From NCBI RefSeq assembly GCF_000149955.1, contig NC_030989.1, positions 3,540,505 to 3,604,504 on the forward strand: DNA of 64,000 nt, in the 5' to 3' direction. Both the position numbers and the translations under genes were made by a program. This document shows positions 33,241 to 45,594 of the stretch, in pieces; positions within the stretch are counted from its first letter, which is position 1, and each line of letters begins with the position of its first letter. Source of the stretch: Fusarium oxysporum f. sp. lycopersici 4287 (taxonomy: Eukaryota; Ascomycota; Sordariomycetes; Hypocreales; Nectriaceae). The notes under the pieces are model-generated. The model made no database searches, had not been told where the DNA came from, and saw only the letters and a program-made list of their open reading frames with translations.

Positions 33241-34401
33241 ATGGAGACTGAATTCACCCCCTCTGAGTCACGACCAACCACCCCGGAACCTCCGGGCTAT
33301 GTGAATCCTCTCGAGTCCAGCTCTAGATGGTACCTGATCGCTCGTGCCCAAGCCATTCGTTCTGCTGCCAGTCTGGGTTTCAGTATCGCTAATCGTACGG
33401 ATCCTCCTGCACCCTCACCAACCAAGGACATTTGGCTCGATGCTACCCTGTCCAAGGCTGACCTTAGCCGCGCCGACCGCGCCAAGACAAAGATCAAGGC
33501 CGAAGTATGGATGCCGCCTCGTCCCGCTCTCGGTGCCCGGGCTGCCGTTATAAACTTCCACGGAGGCGGATGGATTCTCGGTCAAGGCACTGACGATGCC
33601 CGTTGGGCCGGTGCTATCATGGCTAATCTGGACGCCGTTGTCTTTACTGTCAACTATCGTCTCGCGCCATCTTGTCCTTTCCCGACTCCCATCGAGGATT
33701 GTGTGGATGCAGTTCTTCAAATCAAGCATCGTGCTGCGGAATTCGGCATAGACCCTGATCGTATCATCCTGTCGGGGTTTTCCGCTGGTGCCACAAATGC
33801 CCTGGCAAGTTGGCTCATTCTTAACGACCCTGATCGATGGGGTTACAAGTTCCCCATCGAGCCTCCAAAGATTGCCGGAATCACTCTCTACTATCCCCTT
33901 CTGGACTGGACCATCTCGCGTCCGGAAAAACGGCTTACATGTTCAAAGCCGGAGTTTACCTTACCCAAGGGTCTAACAGATCTTATCGACGCTTCCTTCA
34001 TCTACCCAATCATTCCTCGAGAGGAACGTTGCGACCCAAGACTTTCCCCAGGTTTGATGCCTGATGAGTTACTCAAGAAGCTTCCTCCCATTCACTTGGT
34101 CTTGTGCGAGTATGACATGCTCCTCGCCGAAGGTCTCAAGTTCTCAAATCGTCTCAAGGCTGCTAACAAGCAGTTCACATTACGTATAGTCGAAGGAGAG
34201 AGACACGCGTGGGATTGTCCACCACCCATGTCGCCAAAGGAGAGTGTTGCCATTGAGTATCAAGAGGCCGTGGAGACTATGGCTAGTTGGTTTGGGCAGA
34301 AGTGCGAGACTGATACTGAATCCATGCGATCAATGAGACTGAAACGGCCGGTTCTCAAGCGACCCAAATACCTCTCCTTCAAAACCTGGTCCGGGAGGTA
34401 G
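33241..34401 (+). CDS. erdH: HSL-family alpha/beta hydrolase, candidate ErdH (ergosteryl-aspartate hydrolase)
   Basis: This intronless gene encodes 386 residues. It is an alpha/beta hydrolase of the hormone-sensitive-lipase group: oxyanion-hole motif HGGGW at 107-111, nucleophile Ser181 in GFSAG, acid Asp292 in CEYDMLLAEG and catalytic His322 in GERHAWD. It has no signal peptide, so it should act in the cytosol or on internal membranes. It is transcribed divergently from the ErdS-type gene. In Aspergillus a hydrolase called ErdH removes Asp from ergosteryl-aspartate, reversing ErdS. The combination of fold and position makes ErdH the best guess. A general sterol or lipid esterase is the alternative, and the symbol is provisional. 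Confidence 0.8.
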   Translation: METEFTPSESRPTTPEPPGYVNPLESSSRWYLIARAQAIRSAASLGFSIANRTDPPAPSPTKDIWLDATLSKADLSRADRAKTKIKAEVWMPPRPALGARAAVINFHGGGWILGQGTDDARWAGAIMANLDAVVFTVNYRLAPSCPFPTPIEDCVDAVLQIKHRAAEFGIDPDRIILSGFSAGATNALASWLILNDPDRWGYKFPIEPPKIAGITLYYPLLDWTISRPEKRLTCSKPEFTLPKGLTDLIDASFIYPIIPREERCDPRLSPGLMPDELLKKLPPIHLVLCEYDMLLAEGLKFSNRLKAANKQFTLRIVEGERHAWDCPPPMSPKESVAIEYQEAVETMASWFGQKCETDTESMRSMRLKRPVLKRPKYLSFKTWSGR

Positions 34402-36132
34402 TTGCCCCCGGCAGGGTTCTTGATTCTCGTGGGTTCGATTTTATTGCTTTACTTCGTCCGTTAGTCGTTTCCTTTTCCTTTCATTCTAGCGCGGCGCATA
34501 ATGCGATTAATGAGACAAGACTTGGCAACATATGAGAAGCAGGGCATTGGTTTGGACATAATTGGTTCTGAGCGAAATAAAATTCATATACTACAGACAT
34601 AAATAAGACAGATTTCCCGAGATAATGATCCAGGAACGGGTGGCAGTGCAAAAATAAGCATCAGGGTGCAACTACCAAGCGTGTAAGCCAACTCAATCCA
34701 AGACAAGCATTCCCAGCCCTGTCAAGAGAGACAACCTTCGGCATTTGCTGCTTTCAGTCATTTCCACCCCAGGTGTAAATCAAGACTGGGAACCAGGTAC
34801 TTCGAGCAACGCAAAAGATACTTGGTAATAGCATCTGGTTTAAGGGTCCCGTCTCCGGAAGCGTCGGAGATGCCAACATTGGCCAGGTCGTAAACATGTG
34901 GCGTTTCCACAAGCCCACGCCAATTGGTCTATAGATTTACACATGAACTTCATCATAGTGAAAACATGCATCAAGGGACTCTCAGCTTAGACTAGCTTCG
35001 CCTTAGAAACATTTGCGGGGATCTTTGGTCAGCTGCTTATCTCTGCGTTTATGCACGAATAGTGTGGGACATTTTGTGTTGTAGTCTGAGCTTGTGACTG
35101 AGAGTGAGAAAACTGAAACTCATTCGTCGGGGTTTTGTCAATATACCGAGATGCTTTCGCTGTCCGGAGGCCCGAAGATCCCGGGGGAAATATCGATATC
35201 GGCCTCCGGCATCGCGTTTACCCATGACGGAATTATCAGGCGAGCATTTCACGTTCAAATAGATTACAAAATCACGATGTATTTAGCTTTTCAATCAGAG
35301 TGCCAAGATTGAAAAAATTGTCATCAAGTAACTAACTAGCCAGAATAAGCAGCATCCACCGCCGTCTCACTCAGCGCCATCATCATAACCTTCAAATTCT
35401 TAAACGCCCGTTGCCACACTTTACTAGACCCCAAAATCGGCTTTTATGACTTTCCCATGCCGTCAAACAGACATAGTGTTCGGCCGTTGGGTGGTGTGCT
35501 CGGCTCCGAAGTGCCGATGTGGCTCAGGCGAACTGGTATGTGATCATGGCGATCTCTTGATCGTCATGACACAAAGTGTCAGCCATTTCGTGATGATCTG
35601 TGGCGGTTTTGAGAATTTGATATGGCTTGACGATGAAGCATGAAGTTATGTTTGCTCAACGCCAAGTCTTTGGAACGAGTCATGTTTGAGGTGAAGTGTT
35701 GACCGTTGAGAGAATATGTCACTGCCACGGGGTTCATGATTCAATACTCAAGTGTGACTGAGTATTAAATCGGACTTGATGGAATGTTCAAGCCAGTCGA
35801 AACTTTATAATAACCTTGCTAATTAGGCTGTATGTTTCGCACTCATGAGTTGGCCGAAGCCCATGTTGTAGGTCCAGGGTAAGCATCATCAGAACAACAA
35901 CAGGAAGCTATCAAATGTGTGGTCATGCATGTATATTTCGTTTTCGTTATTGTAATCTGAGACTGCAGTTATTACGATCGCAATCTGCCAGACATATTCT
36001 GTAGGATAGCTTCTCGATGCTGAAAGCATTCTCATCAATCAAGCCGTTTTCTCCAACACGTGACATATCGTCACCAGCTCTGCCCAAGTCGCAGGCTGAT
36101 ATGCTAACATTTCTCATATATCATGAATTTGT
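34402..36132. other. Intergenic region between convergent hydrolase and GLTP genes
   Basis: Both flanking genes point into this 1.7 kb stretch. I see only short unsupported frames and AT-rich patches near 34560-34620 and 35740-36010. Confidence 0.55.
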
Positions 36133-36941
36133 TTACCACTTGGCCTCCTTGCTGTTGATGAACTCCTTGAGGATGGCAACGACCTTGGAGAAGGAAGCGA
36201 GATAAGCCTCGAGATCGGCCTGGACCTTCTCAGGGTTGTCACCAAGCTTGGCGTAGAAGTCCTTTCGGTAGGGAACAGCGGACATAGCAGCGCTGAAGAT
36301 GGGCTTGACCATGAAGCTGTGGTGGGGCTTCAGAGTGTTGCCGTACGCGTCGCGGAAGGAGTCGGAGAGCTCGACGGAGGGGTTTTGGACGTTGTGCTCG
36401 AGGCCCTGCTTGGTGAAGTCAAGACCACTGGAGTTGTTAGCTAATGGGATGTATGTTCGGGGAGGGTTGTTCGTACCGGATGAGCCAGAGGCAGCCCTCG
36501 GTGGCAGTGTGCTTGCCAGTCTTGAGCTCGTTACGGACAAGGTCCTGGACGGTCGCGGACTCGGCGGGAGCAGCGGCGTGGCGAGCACGTAGCTTCTGTA
36601 GGTAGTTGTCAGATTTATTCGATGAAAATACTATACATCGCGGATGCTGTCGCACGATGAAAAGGGGTATGATGTGACGAACCTCGACGTTGCCAAGGAT
36701 ATCCTTCTTGACGGGGCCGAAAGCAACACCGCCAATGGCATCTAAAGGCGCGGTTAGTCGTTGGCTTCTTAGCAGAACTTTGAGACAATGCCGTACCGAA
36801 GATAGTGGTCAGAGACTCAGAAGCCTCAAGGAACTCAACGGTAGAGACAGCATTGCCGTTGGCCTCATCGACAGGAACGTCGGCGAAGGTTCGCTTGAGC
36901 GACTGGACGATGGTACCACCGGGAGGATAGACAGCAGACAT
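36133..36941 (-). CDS. HET-C2/GLTP-type glycolipid transfer protein
   Basis: This cytosolic protein moves glycosphingolipids between membranes; the Podospora member, HET-C2, also controls heterokaryon incompatibility. Exons 36797-36941, 36683-36741, 36477-36595 and 36133-36427 join to 205 residues, the usual GLTP length. The sugar-recognition residues are present with family spacing: Asp62, Asn66 and Lys69 in DILGNVEK, Trp105 in WLIRG, and the His pair 143-144 in KPHHSFMVKP. The C-terminal YRKDFYAKLGDN block is also typical of the family. Its transcription converges on the ErdH-like gene. The identification is strong; whether it acts in incompatibility in this species is unknown. Confidence 0.95.
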
Positions 36942-37776
36942 GATGATTGGTGATGGAGAAGTGAATGAAGAAGAGAATGAGAAAGTGTTTGACGGGAGGA
37001 GGAAAGTTAAAAATGATGAGGTGTCGTTGAACGTTGAAGCGGTCAAGCTGAGCTGTCCCTTTGCGGGTAGGTTTAGACAGGGAGCAATACAGGAGGGGTC
37101 TAGCTCAGGGGACCTAGTGAGGGGCTCGAGACGGTGAAGGAGGGGCATTCGTACAGTGTAGATAGATAAGATAAAGCTGGTGCATGCAGCTGAAACATTA
37201 AATATCAGAACCAGCCAACATTCAACGACACCTGTGAAGGCTATGGGGGGCTGAAGATATTAATAGGGCTCATACAGAGTCCTCGAAAGGTCATTTATCA
37301 TCCAAATCCGACGGTATTCATAGGACCTGCATCGAAGGGTCAAGTGGAAATACCCACACTCCACACTGTGTTTCGGGGCTCGATTTAGTTGTTCCGTCGA
37401 GACCGCCTCAAACCCCACAGTCTCCCACGTTGATCAGGGCGGAGGACATAGACGAGAGGCCCAATCTATAGTACGACATGGTTAGACTCTCAGTCGAAAC
37501 TAGAAAAGAAATGGTTCTATGAAGAGAGTGATGCGTGAAACTAATAATGCACTACGGATGTAAAGATCTGCACTGAGATGGAGTGTTATTGGATCATTAA
37601 AGCCTGCTAAGTATCTATCTTATGTGGTGTTGTGTTAGCTGACGACGCTCAAGGCGGGGCCATATCATGATAGACAAGGCAAGGGTGTCACCATGAACCA
37701 AATAACAGTGATTCAAATCATATATACGTTATCATTAAACTATCAACGCCAAAACATTATCCCATAAGTCATCCAA
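36942..37776. other. Intergenic region between the GLTP and phospholipase D genes
   Basis: This contains the GLTP promoter with a purine-rich stretch (about 36945-37020) and the phospholipase D 3' flank. No further gene was seen. Confidence 0.6.
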
Positions 37777-40684
37777 TTACGTGTAAATAGATTCAGTCAC
37801 AGAATTGACCTGCAATCCCCATTCCGCCATCTCAGCATCTTCAAGGAACCGCAAGGGGAACCAAACCAAATGACCCTTGATTTGTGACAGCTTCTCTCTG
37901 GCGTCTTCGGGAGGCATGAACTGGTCAAAGATGTGACCAGCTTTGACGCCGCGCGGAGGAAGATATCGATCATAATCGTCGAAAGTCCTGATATGATCAT
38001 CTGGATCAGCGTGGAATAAGTGGCGGAATAGCTCGGTGTTCTTGTCTGCCTGGCCTGTCCACTTCTCCCATAGTTCGTCGCTGAGAGGGTCTTCAACAAA
38101 CTTGTAGCTCTCATCTTGGTCGTAGATGTCGTTGTTGGGGTTGACGCTTGGGGGCATGGCGTTGATGTCCTGCGAAGCATCGTGGGGTTGAGGGGGCAAG
38201 AGACCCATGTGCTCACGCCAGAGGTATCGACGGAGGGTTGCTGCGTGATAACCTGCTTCGAAGGGCTTTCCATCCATGGTGCTGGGGATGAGGCGCGTGT
38301 CTTCCATGACAACACTGAGCTCACTGTCGTGATCACCCAGTTGACTTCGGTCGTTGAGGTTACTGCTTCCACAGATGGCAATTCTGTCATCGACCAGCAG
38401 TAACTTGCCGTGGATGTAAAGCTCTTCCTGAATCCAGTTCTTGATCTCCGATTCAGGATCGTCCTCAAACCAAGATTCGCCCTTTAGGCCTTCGCCAGTA
38501 CCAGCCATAGCATGGTGCGCAACAGAAGAGGTTGTGTGAACGACCTCCTTCGGCATGGCAGCCTCAAACTTCTTTCGTGCCTCCATGGTCTTCTTGATAT
38601 CCTCATCAAGCTCCTTCTGCTTTTTATCGCCACGCATGTGCTCGTCGCCCTCACTATCCTCAGGGTCATATGACCCATGAATACCCTCACCCATAATCTC
38701 CTCAGCTTCTGCACGCTGCACCTGTTGGTAGCTGATGCCAGTCTCTTTCTCCGCCTTGACGATAGCAGGCGTCTTGTTAAGACGATCATAAGATCGCAAG
38801 TTGAAGAAGAAAATGTACTTCTCAGGGTCTACGCCCTCAGCGCGACATTGCCCAAAGATGGAGTGCTCGCCCCGACAAATGGACTTATACTGATAATCCA
38901 TAATAGCTCGCGTGCCCGTAGCAGCTTGATCTCTGAGATCTCCAGCAAATCCAGGAATAGCAGGGATGAGAATGATGACGCGGAACTTGCGGCCTTCTTT
39001 TGCGGCCCTCACAACAGCATCAACGATTGCGCGACCAATAGTGTTCTTGATCGGAGCCTGTTGGTCGCCTGTTGCTGTGATAAAGAACTGGTTCTCGATG
39101 TAAACGTAGTGCTGAGCCTTTGAGATGATCTCGATATAAGCGTTCTGAATGGAGTGGTCGGTCAAGATACCGCTGCTCCAGTCGGCGCTTGATCGGACGA
39201 GCTGGCAGTTGACCGTGCCTCTATTTTCCAGATTCTTAGTGCTTAGAGGAGTAAAAGGGTGCTTGACGTATTCTCCAACGGGGTGTTTCGGGCGTTGTAC
39301 GCCAATGAGGTCCTCATCTTCATTTTCCCTCTTCTCCAACACCAACCAGTCGAATCTTTCGTCTCTTTTATATTTATCGCGCTTGACAAAGTTCCATCTT
39401 AGTACGAAGTGCTCAGCTACATCATACACGGTTGGGCCTGCGTTTTAGTTAGAAATTGATGTTTTTGTCTTGAGGTTTGGTGTTTTGAAGTTTGATGTCT
39501 GATGCCAACCCACCTTGGATACACATCGCGACATCGTGCCACGGCATACGACCATAGTCTGCCTTGCTTAACTCGTTATCTTGCCAGGAAGACACATTCT
39601 GGAAGTCCATAACTCTGTTGTTATTAAAGTCTTGTCCTGGCCAGATTTCATCTTGAACGTTGGTGGGGTGAATGTCTGACAGAGGGTGCTGGTGGTTATC
39701 CCATCGTCCGAAGCATAAGTCTAGGCCTCCAACGAATGCTATTTCGTAGTCGATGACAATGAACTTCTCATGATGCGCCCAGTACCATGTCATATCGCTG
39801 TGAAGTCGTCAGTAGAGGTTTTGGGGGCTGCATGGCGGATGGTTGCCAACTCCCGCGCCCATTGTGAATGAACTCACCCAAAGTTTTCAAAGACATTGTG
39901 GTCGGGATGACGAGCAACGTGAATGTTTCCATGGCCAGGAGAGCCCTTGGGGCAAAGTCTATCAAAGTAAGCTCATGATGCGCGCAAGTCAATTGCTCAA
40001 CCCACCTCCTCAGCGCATGCTTGGTATGAGCTGAATTGCAAGTCAAGGCCTGCTCAACTTCCTTATAGACACAAACATAAATCTGGACACCCTCCTCCGC
40101 CTTTCTCTTGATCAATTTGTCCAGTCTGTATTCTTGCGCGGCATATGGGGGTCGACGGAGGAACAGCTCTGGTGACAACCACCAGTCGGCGATATAGATG
40201 GATTCTTTGGCTTGCTCAAGAGCAATTGACACAGCCCAGAAGTAATCTCGACCATCTACGTACCACTTGACGTGGTTGCCAGCGCGCATTGGGAAGTAAG
40301 ACTTGAAGCGGTTCTGCTCGGCGATAGAGGTTCGCTTGTCGTCACATCGCTGCTCATGTTCTTCGTCGTGTCTGTGGTTTTTGTTGAACTACGCACATGT
40401 AAGTCACTGTTTTCGTCTGCGTCTGTCTTGTCTCATTTCACGGTGCCGATGCGATGCAACAATGCGACACCACCAACAGGGCGCGTCATACCAGATTTGC
40501 CAATTTACCAATCTTGTGCCTGAAGACTCGAAATCAGCGACGAATTCTATTGCGATTGGGTACGAGTCACAAACTTTTGGTGGACGAGATGAACTTTGGC
40601 ATCGTGTAAGCCATCGCTTAACTTGAGCTTGTCCAACATGGAACTCATTGAGCCAGAGCTCTCATGTTTCTTGTGATCCGCCAT
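37777..40684 (-). CDS. Phospholipase D (two HKD motifs)
   Basis: The enzyme hydrolyses phosphatidylcholine or a related lipid to phosphatidic acid. Exons 40575-40684, 40492-40519, 40006-40388, 39878-39958, 39514-39797 and 37777-39437 add up in frame to 848 residues. The 28 nt second exon is needed to join MADHKKHESSGSMSSMLDKL to FNKNHRHDEEHEQ through QKHKIGKLANL. Two catalytic HxK(x)4D motifs are present: HHEKFIVID at about 209-217 and IHGKLLLVD starting at His638. The protein lacks PX and PH domains, as in the short fungal PLD group. A charged insert (about 540-590, KKQKELDEDIKKTMEARKKF) precedes the second motif and may form a coiled coil. The gene lies between a glycolipid transfer protein and a fatty-acid hydroxylase. 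Confidence 0.94.
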
Positions 40685-42048
40685 AATAGACGGCGCGAAT
40701 CACAGCAAATTCACAGGGGTCGTCGAATGAGAGAGCAAAGCGCTCAGGTCACCTCAGGGTCTCTGCAGGAGATTATCGATCGATCTGGGGGGGAAGAGAA
40801 TGAGGGGTGAGATGAGGGGAAGCATACAATTGGAGGGGCAGTCAGAAAGAAGAGAAGAGAGGAAGAGGAAATGGAAGAGGCAGAATTACGAGGGTGACAA
40901 TGCTTTTGGTAGTTTCTCAATGGCAATAGTAATGGCTTGTCATGGTCTTGGCTAAACTGGGCACGCGACAAAGCATCTGGCATGGCCTGGCCAAGCCTTG
41001 ATCCTGATGCGATGGATGCAGTTGGTGAGACGAGACTTTTTGCAACTTGCGATGTCATCGACCAAGCAGAACCTTCACATCAAAGACAGGAAAACAGTGC
41101 CAAGCCGGCGAACACGGCGCGCAAATCTCTTGGGGGGTTTCTAACAATAGGCCCAGCTCGACTAGGGACCTACGAGGACGACAATTCAGGCGAGCAGGGA
41201 CTGTCACAGGCCGAGGCCAAGATCGCGGCATCCGTCATGACCCGCACATACACGTAATACTACGCAACAGGGCTGAAAGCAGAGGGTCCAATTGACTTGT
41301 GCCATTTTCACTATGAAGCTTTTTGGTTTCCGTTCTAATGTCTCTGCTAATTGATCAAGCAGCGACAAGAAAAAGCTTGCTTTGTAACTCTAAAATAAAG
41401 AGGCAGGTCAAGCTTTTTCCACTGCATGTACAGGGCACATTAATTGATCCTGGGAGCTATCAGAGCATATGACGTCAGAAGCTGTAGCTTCATCCTGACC
41501 GTTACGAATTCCGTGACAATCAGCCTTTGTCCCATGTTTCAAGCTAGGTAATTTAATTAATTATTTCCCTGACTACCCATGTCTTATAGGGCTCTTTAAT
41601 TGGCATATCGCGTGGTTTCCCTGTAGTGCATTGACAGCTGTATCTCATATCTGCCAACATTTGAGCTATCCAGGTTTCAGAAGCTTAGCATCGGGTAGTA
41701 TGCCCCGAGATGTAGATCACTTCACGACTAGAGCTCAAGACGAGATTTCTCCAGAGAACAATCAATCGTCGGCATTTTGCAATTGGTGTCTGCCATTGGT
41801 CTATACTTGTAGTTAATGCGAACCATTCGAGGCACAACTATGTCTCTATGTCTGCGGTATCTAGGGATGGTCACTGTATCATGCATAGGTATCATCACAT
41901 CTTTATCACATCCAATACTGCCCATAAGCACACCTTAACAAATGTCCTGAATAGGTCCGTCCAAAATTACCATATCAAAGGAATATTAAAAGTTCGGTTT
42001 TTTTTTAAAAGTAAATACTAATATACACCAGGCTCTTCATTGATGCCT
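40685..42048. other. Intergenic region, phospholipase D promoter and P450 3' flank
   Basis: The GC-rich half (40740-41290) lies upstream of phospholipase D; the AT-rich half (41330-42048) is the P450 3' flank. No supported gene or repeat was seen. Confidence 0.55.
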
Positions 42049-45000
42049 CTAATCGAAAACATCAGTAGCAAAACGCTCATTCCTACTCCTCTCAAACCAA
42101 GCACGCGCCATTTCTTCAGTAACATCCCTGCCATTCTGCTGAGCCTTCTCGATGGCGAGACGGACACAGACATCCTCAACTGCCTTGCCGATTTCACGAC
42201 TTCCGCAGATAAATACCTTGGCTCCCTGATCCCACACCTTGAAGACATCCGCGCGATCATGGTAGACACGATCCTGGACATACTTGCATCCCTCAGACTT
42301 GTCAGTGGCGCGAGAGTACGCACGTCGCACATCTACAGCACCCATCTTCTCCCAGCGTTCAAACTCCTCAGCGTACAGGTCATCGATCTCAGGGTTTCGA
42401 CATCCGAAGAATAGAAGAGCTGGTGCGAGAGTTCGACCTGCGGCGAGCATGGCGGCCCGTTCTTGGATGAAACCTCGGAAAGGAGCGAGTCCAGTTCCGG
42501 CGGCGACACAGATGATGGGAGTCTTCTCAGCGTCGCTGGGGAGGTGGAAGGCTTCGCTCGAGGCGCGGACTGAGACGTGGAGTTTGTCGCCAGCAGTGAG
42601 GTGCGAGAGGAAGTTTGTGGCGACACCGACATGACGACCTTGTCCAGAGAGCGAAGGAGCGTCCAGTAGGGAGTATGTGAGTGTGAGTTTGGAGGGGTCT
42701 GCAAAAGGTGAGGAAGAGATGGAGCTGTCTTGTTAGTATGTATAGGCGGTGAGGAGGAAAGGGAGCATACTATTGTCGGACTCTCATGGGAGGGAGCATG
42801 GCCAGATAGGAGCTGATAGGGAGAGCAACAGCAGGGAACTTCTCAAGAAGATCCAGAACTGAAACTCTCTTTGGCGAGATCTCAGCTTGGTAAGCATCCC
42901 CAGCAAGTCTCTCGAGTTCCTGGATGGTGGCCTTGTCTTCAGTTGCCTCAGCAAGTGCAAGGATGTTCTGCAAATGTTAGTCAAAATCGGATAGCGGCAA
43001 CAAGATAACATACCCTCTTTGTAGCAGGTTGTGATAATTCAACATATGCGCTAAATACATCGAAAGCAGAAATGGCGACGTTGGTAGGCAGCGTAGTAGG
43101 TCCCTCTGACTGGATCTTCAGGAAAGAATCCCAGGCCAGAGAGAATCGTCGGAACACTCGTGCCACAGTCGACTTCGGGTTCAGGGGAAGAATAGCAAGA
43201 TAATCGCCGGCCTTGTAGGTCATGGCTGAGGGAAGCTGAATCTCAATATGCTTCTTAGCAGGGCCCGACTTGGTGAGAGTCTTCTCAGCAACCACCAGCG
43301 CTTCTTCGACATCTTGACGAAGACTCGTCTTTCGGGGCGTCGAAACCTCGACCAACAGGCCCTTCTGGCCGCCTGACTCCTCATCAGAGATCTTGTATTT
43401 CTCCTTCAGGCCTGGCCAGAGGACAGTATCCTCCCAGGCTTCAAAGTCGCTGAACATGTCACTTGTGGCAGCATCTGCACTACCCATGGGAACGAGACGA
43501 GTACCGCCACGCTTCTCGAGAGTAGAGTCAACAAGCTTGGGGATTCTGTGGAATGTCTCAACCCAATCGTGATGACCACACGCAAAGACAGCGTACGACA
43601 CCTTTTCCATCTCATTACCATTCAAGTCTTCCATCCACTTGATAAAGTGGGCGGCATTGGATGGGGGCTGTCCCTCGTACGATGCAGTGACGATGACAAC
43701 GGGGCGGTCTTCGGGAAGGTTCTGCTTGGCCTGATCGAGCGGACCAACTGTTGTTGCGCTGAAGCCGTGGCTAGGAGCATCCGAGGCGAGTCTGTTGGCA
43801 AGAGCCTCGCATGTACCACTGTTTGAGCCATAGAAAATAGCCATAGGCTTCCCACTGCCGCCGGTCTTGGTATCTGAATTCGCAGCGGCCTTGATATTGT
43901 GGGTTGAAGAGCTGGTAGCTCCATTTCCTGCTAGGACATGCTCTAACTCGGTTGGGGTCATGCCATGTCGTAGGGTAGCGTTGATATAGAAGTGGTCAGG
44001 CTTGATGGTCAGTGTCTGCTTGATCTCCAAAGCGTAGTTAGGATCCGTCATGGTGAAATTGAAGTTCTGGAAGAGAACGACCATGGCGAGAAGAGACTCT
44101 TGCCAGGCGAAAGGACGTCCGATACAAGCTCGTTTTCCGTTTCCAAAAGGCTTCCAGCAGTTGGGGTACTCCTTGTTGAGTCTCGCGAATTCATCGTCAA
44201 GCATCCGCTCAGGAATGAACTTATCAGCATCATTGCCATATACGGCCGGGTCAACGTGGCCCCTGGATAGAAGAGCAGTGACGATTTCACCCTTCTTGAC
44301 GAGATACTTGCCACCGAGGAAAGTGTCGTCGATAGCCTCAAGACCAAATGCAGTAATAGGAGAGTTGAGTCGGAGGGTCTCCCTCAAGACAGCGCTGATG
44401 TAAGGGAGCTTGGTGAGGTGCTCAACCAAGACGGGGCCACGACCAACAACCTCGTCGACTTCTTTCTGGACCTTGCTGTAGGCATCGGGGTTCTTCAGAA
44501 GCTGATACATGGCGAAGGATAAAGTACCAGAAGTGGTTTCGTGGCCGGCAATAAGGAATGTGATAAGCTGGTTGGTGATGTTCTCGTCGGACAACTTCTC
44601 TCCCGTCTGAGGATCAACACCATTAAGCATAGCAGCGAGCAAATCTTTTCTATCGCTGGGGCTCGCCTTTCGTGCGGCGACGACCTCATCGGCTACTGAC
44701 TTCATTAGGGCGATGTCGCCATAGAACTTCTCGTTTGCTGCACGATAGAGAAAGTTGGGCGCAAATGGAGGTCGTCGGTTTCTGTTTCCTGACTCGGTGA
44801 GGAAATCGCCCATGGCTTCGATAAATGGATGCAATTCCTCCTTGTAATATGAGTTGAAGCGGAAATCCATGGCGCAGAGGGCCAGAGTATCCAGAGCTGA
44901 GTATTTTTTAGTGATGGGCACGTTTACAAGACTCAATGTTTTGCGTACCAAGACGGGTAAAGTTGTCGCTGGCATCGATGGGTGTTCGAGGACCATGACG

Positions 45001-45493
45001 AGCAAACTTCATGCACAATTGAGTAGCGATGTCGTGCATTTCTGGGAACATTCCCCTTATGCTCAAAGGGCCAAAAGCCGGTACCAGAATTCTGTGTGCT
45101 TTGCCCCAATTGGGCTCATCCTCGAATGCCGTGAAGAGGCCATCGTGAACACCCTCTCGAACTTGCTGTAAAGGGTCAGTGAAGCTCAATTACCGACATC
45201 ATTGTCACGTACGCTGAGAACCGATTTTAGAGTCTTTTTGAAACGCTTCTCGTCGCAAACTTCGTTGATCAATGAATTGGAGGAGACGAAAATGGGAGCC
45301 TTGGCTCCAAGACGTAATCTGAAAATGGGGCCTGAGGGGAATCAGCGGCGGTCAATGAGTTGACTGTGGTCAATTAATTACCATATGTATCCGCTAGACG
45401 GTTCAGATCAGAAAGAGGATTTGATGTGAATTCTCCCAGGTTTCCAATGAGAGGATAGCCTGGAGGCTCAGGAATAGGGACAGATTCAGCCAT
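42049..45493 (-). CDS. P450foxy-type self-sufficient fatty-acid hydroxylase (CYP505 P450-reductase fusion)
   Basis: The enzyme hydroxylates fatty acids at omega-1 to omega-3 using NADPH, carrying its own reductase. Exons 45382-45493, 45213-45331, 44949-45165, 43014-44896, 42771-42967 and 42049-42724 join to 1067 residues. The heme domain has the I-helix AGHETTSG, ExxR in LRETLR and the Cys loop [15 protein letters not shown]. The flavodoxin domain begins near [13 protein letters not shown]. The FAD/NADPH part shows RQYSISSSP and [12 protein letters not shown]. The protein agrees with F. oxysporum P450foxy almost throughout as I remember it, differing at scattered residues and by about one residue in the interdomain linker. 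The fused architecture resembles bacterial P450BM3. The pentanucleotide run in the leader (45503-45525) and a TATAAG box are listed separately. Confidence 0.97.
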
Positions 45494-45502
45494 GCTGTCT
45501 TT

Positions 45503-45525
45503 GTGTTGTGTTGTGTTGTGTCGCG
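45503..45525. repeat. (TGTGT)n microsatellite in the P450foxy leader
   Basis: Four copies of a GTGTT-type pentamer lie just upstream of the P450foxy start codon, reading ACACA-type on the mRNA strand. Confidence 0.7.
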
Positions 45526-45586
45526 TCTGGTTTGGTCCGGTGAGGAGAAGGGTGGAGATGTGTTGAATGGGCCGTGGTCGTTTGTT

Positions 45587-45594
45587 CTTATAAG
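45587..45594 (-). promoter_or_regulatory. TATA-like box of the P450foxy-type gene
   Basis: The palindromic CTTATAAG lies about 95 bp upstream of the ATG at 45493, a plausible TATA position. Confidence 0.4.

Noticed and set aside
40389..40574. Apparent loss of a splice donor base in phospholipase D exon 1
   Set aside because: Adding the 28-nt exon 40492-40519 restores the frame with normal GT..AG introns, so no lesion is needed.
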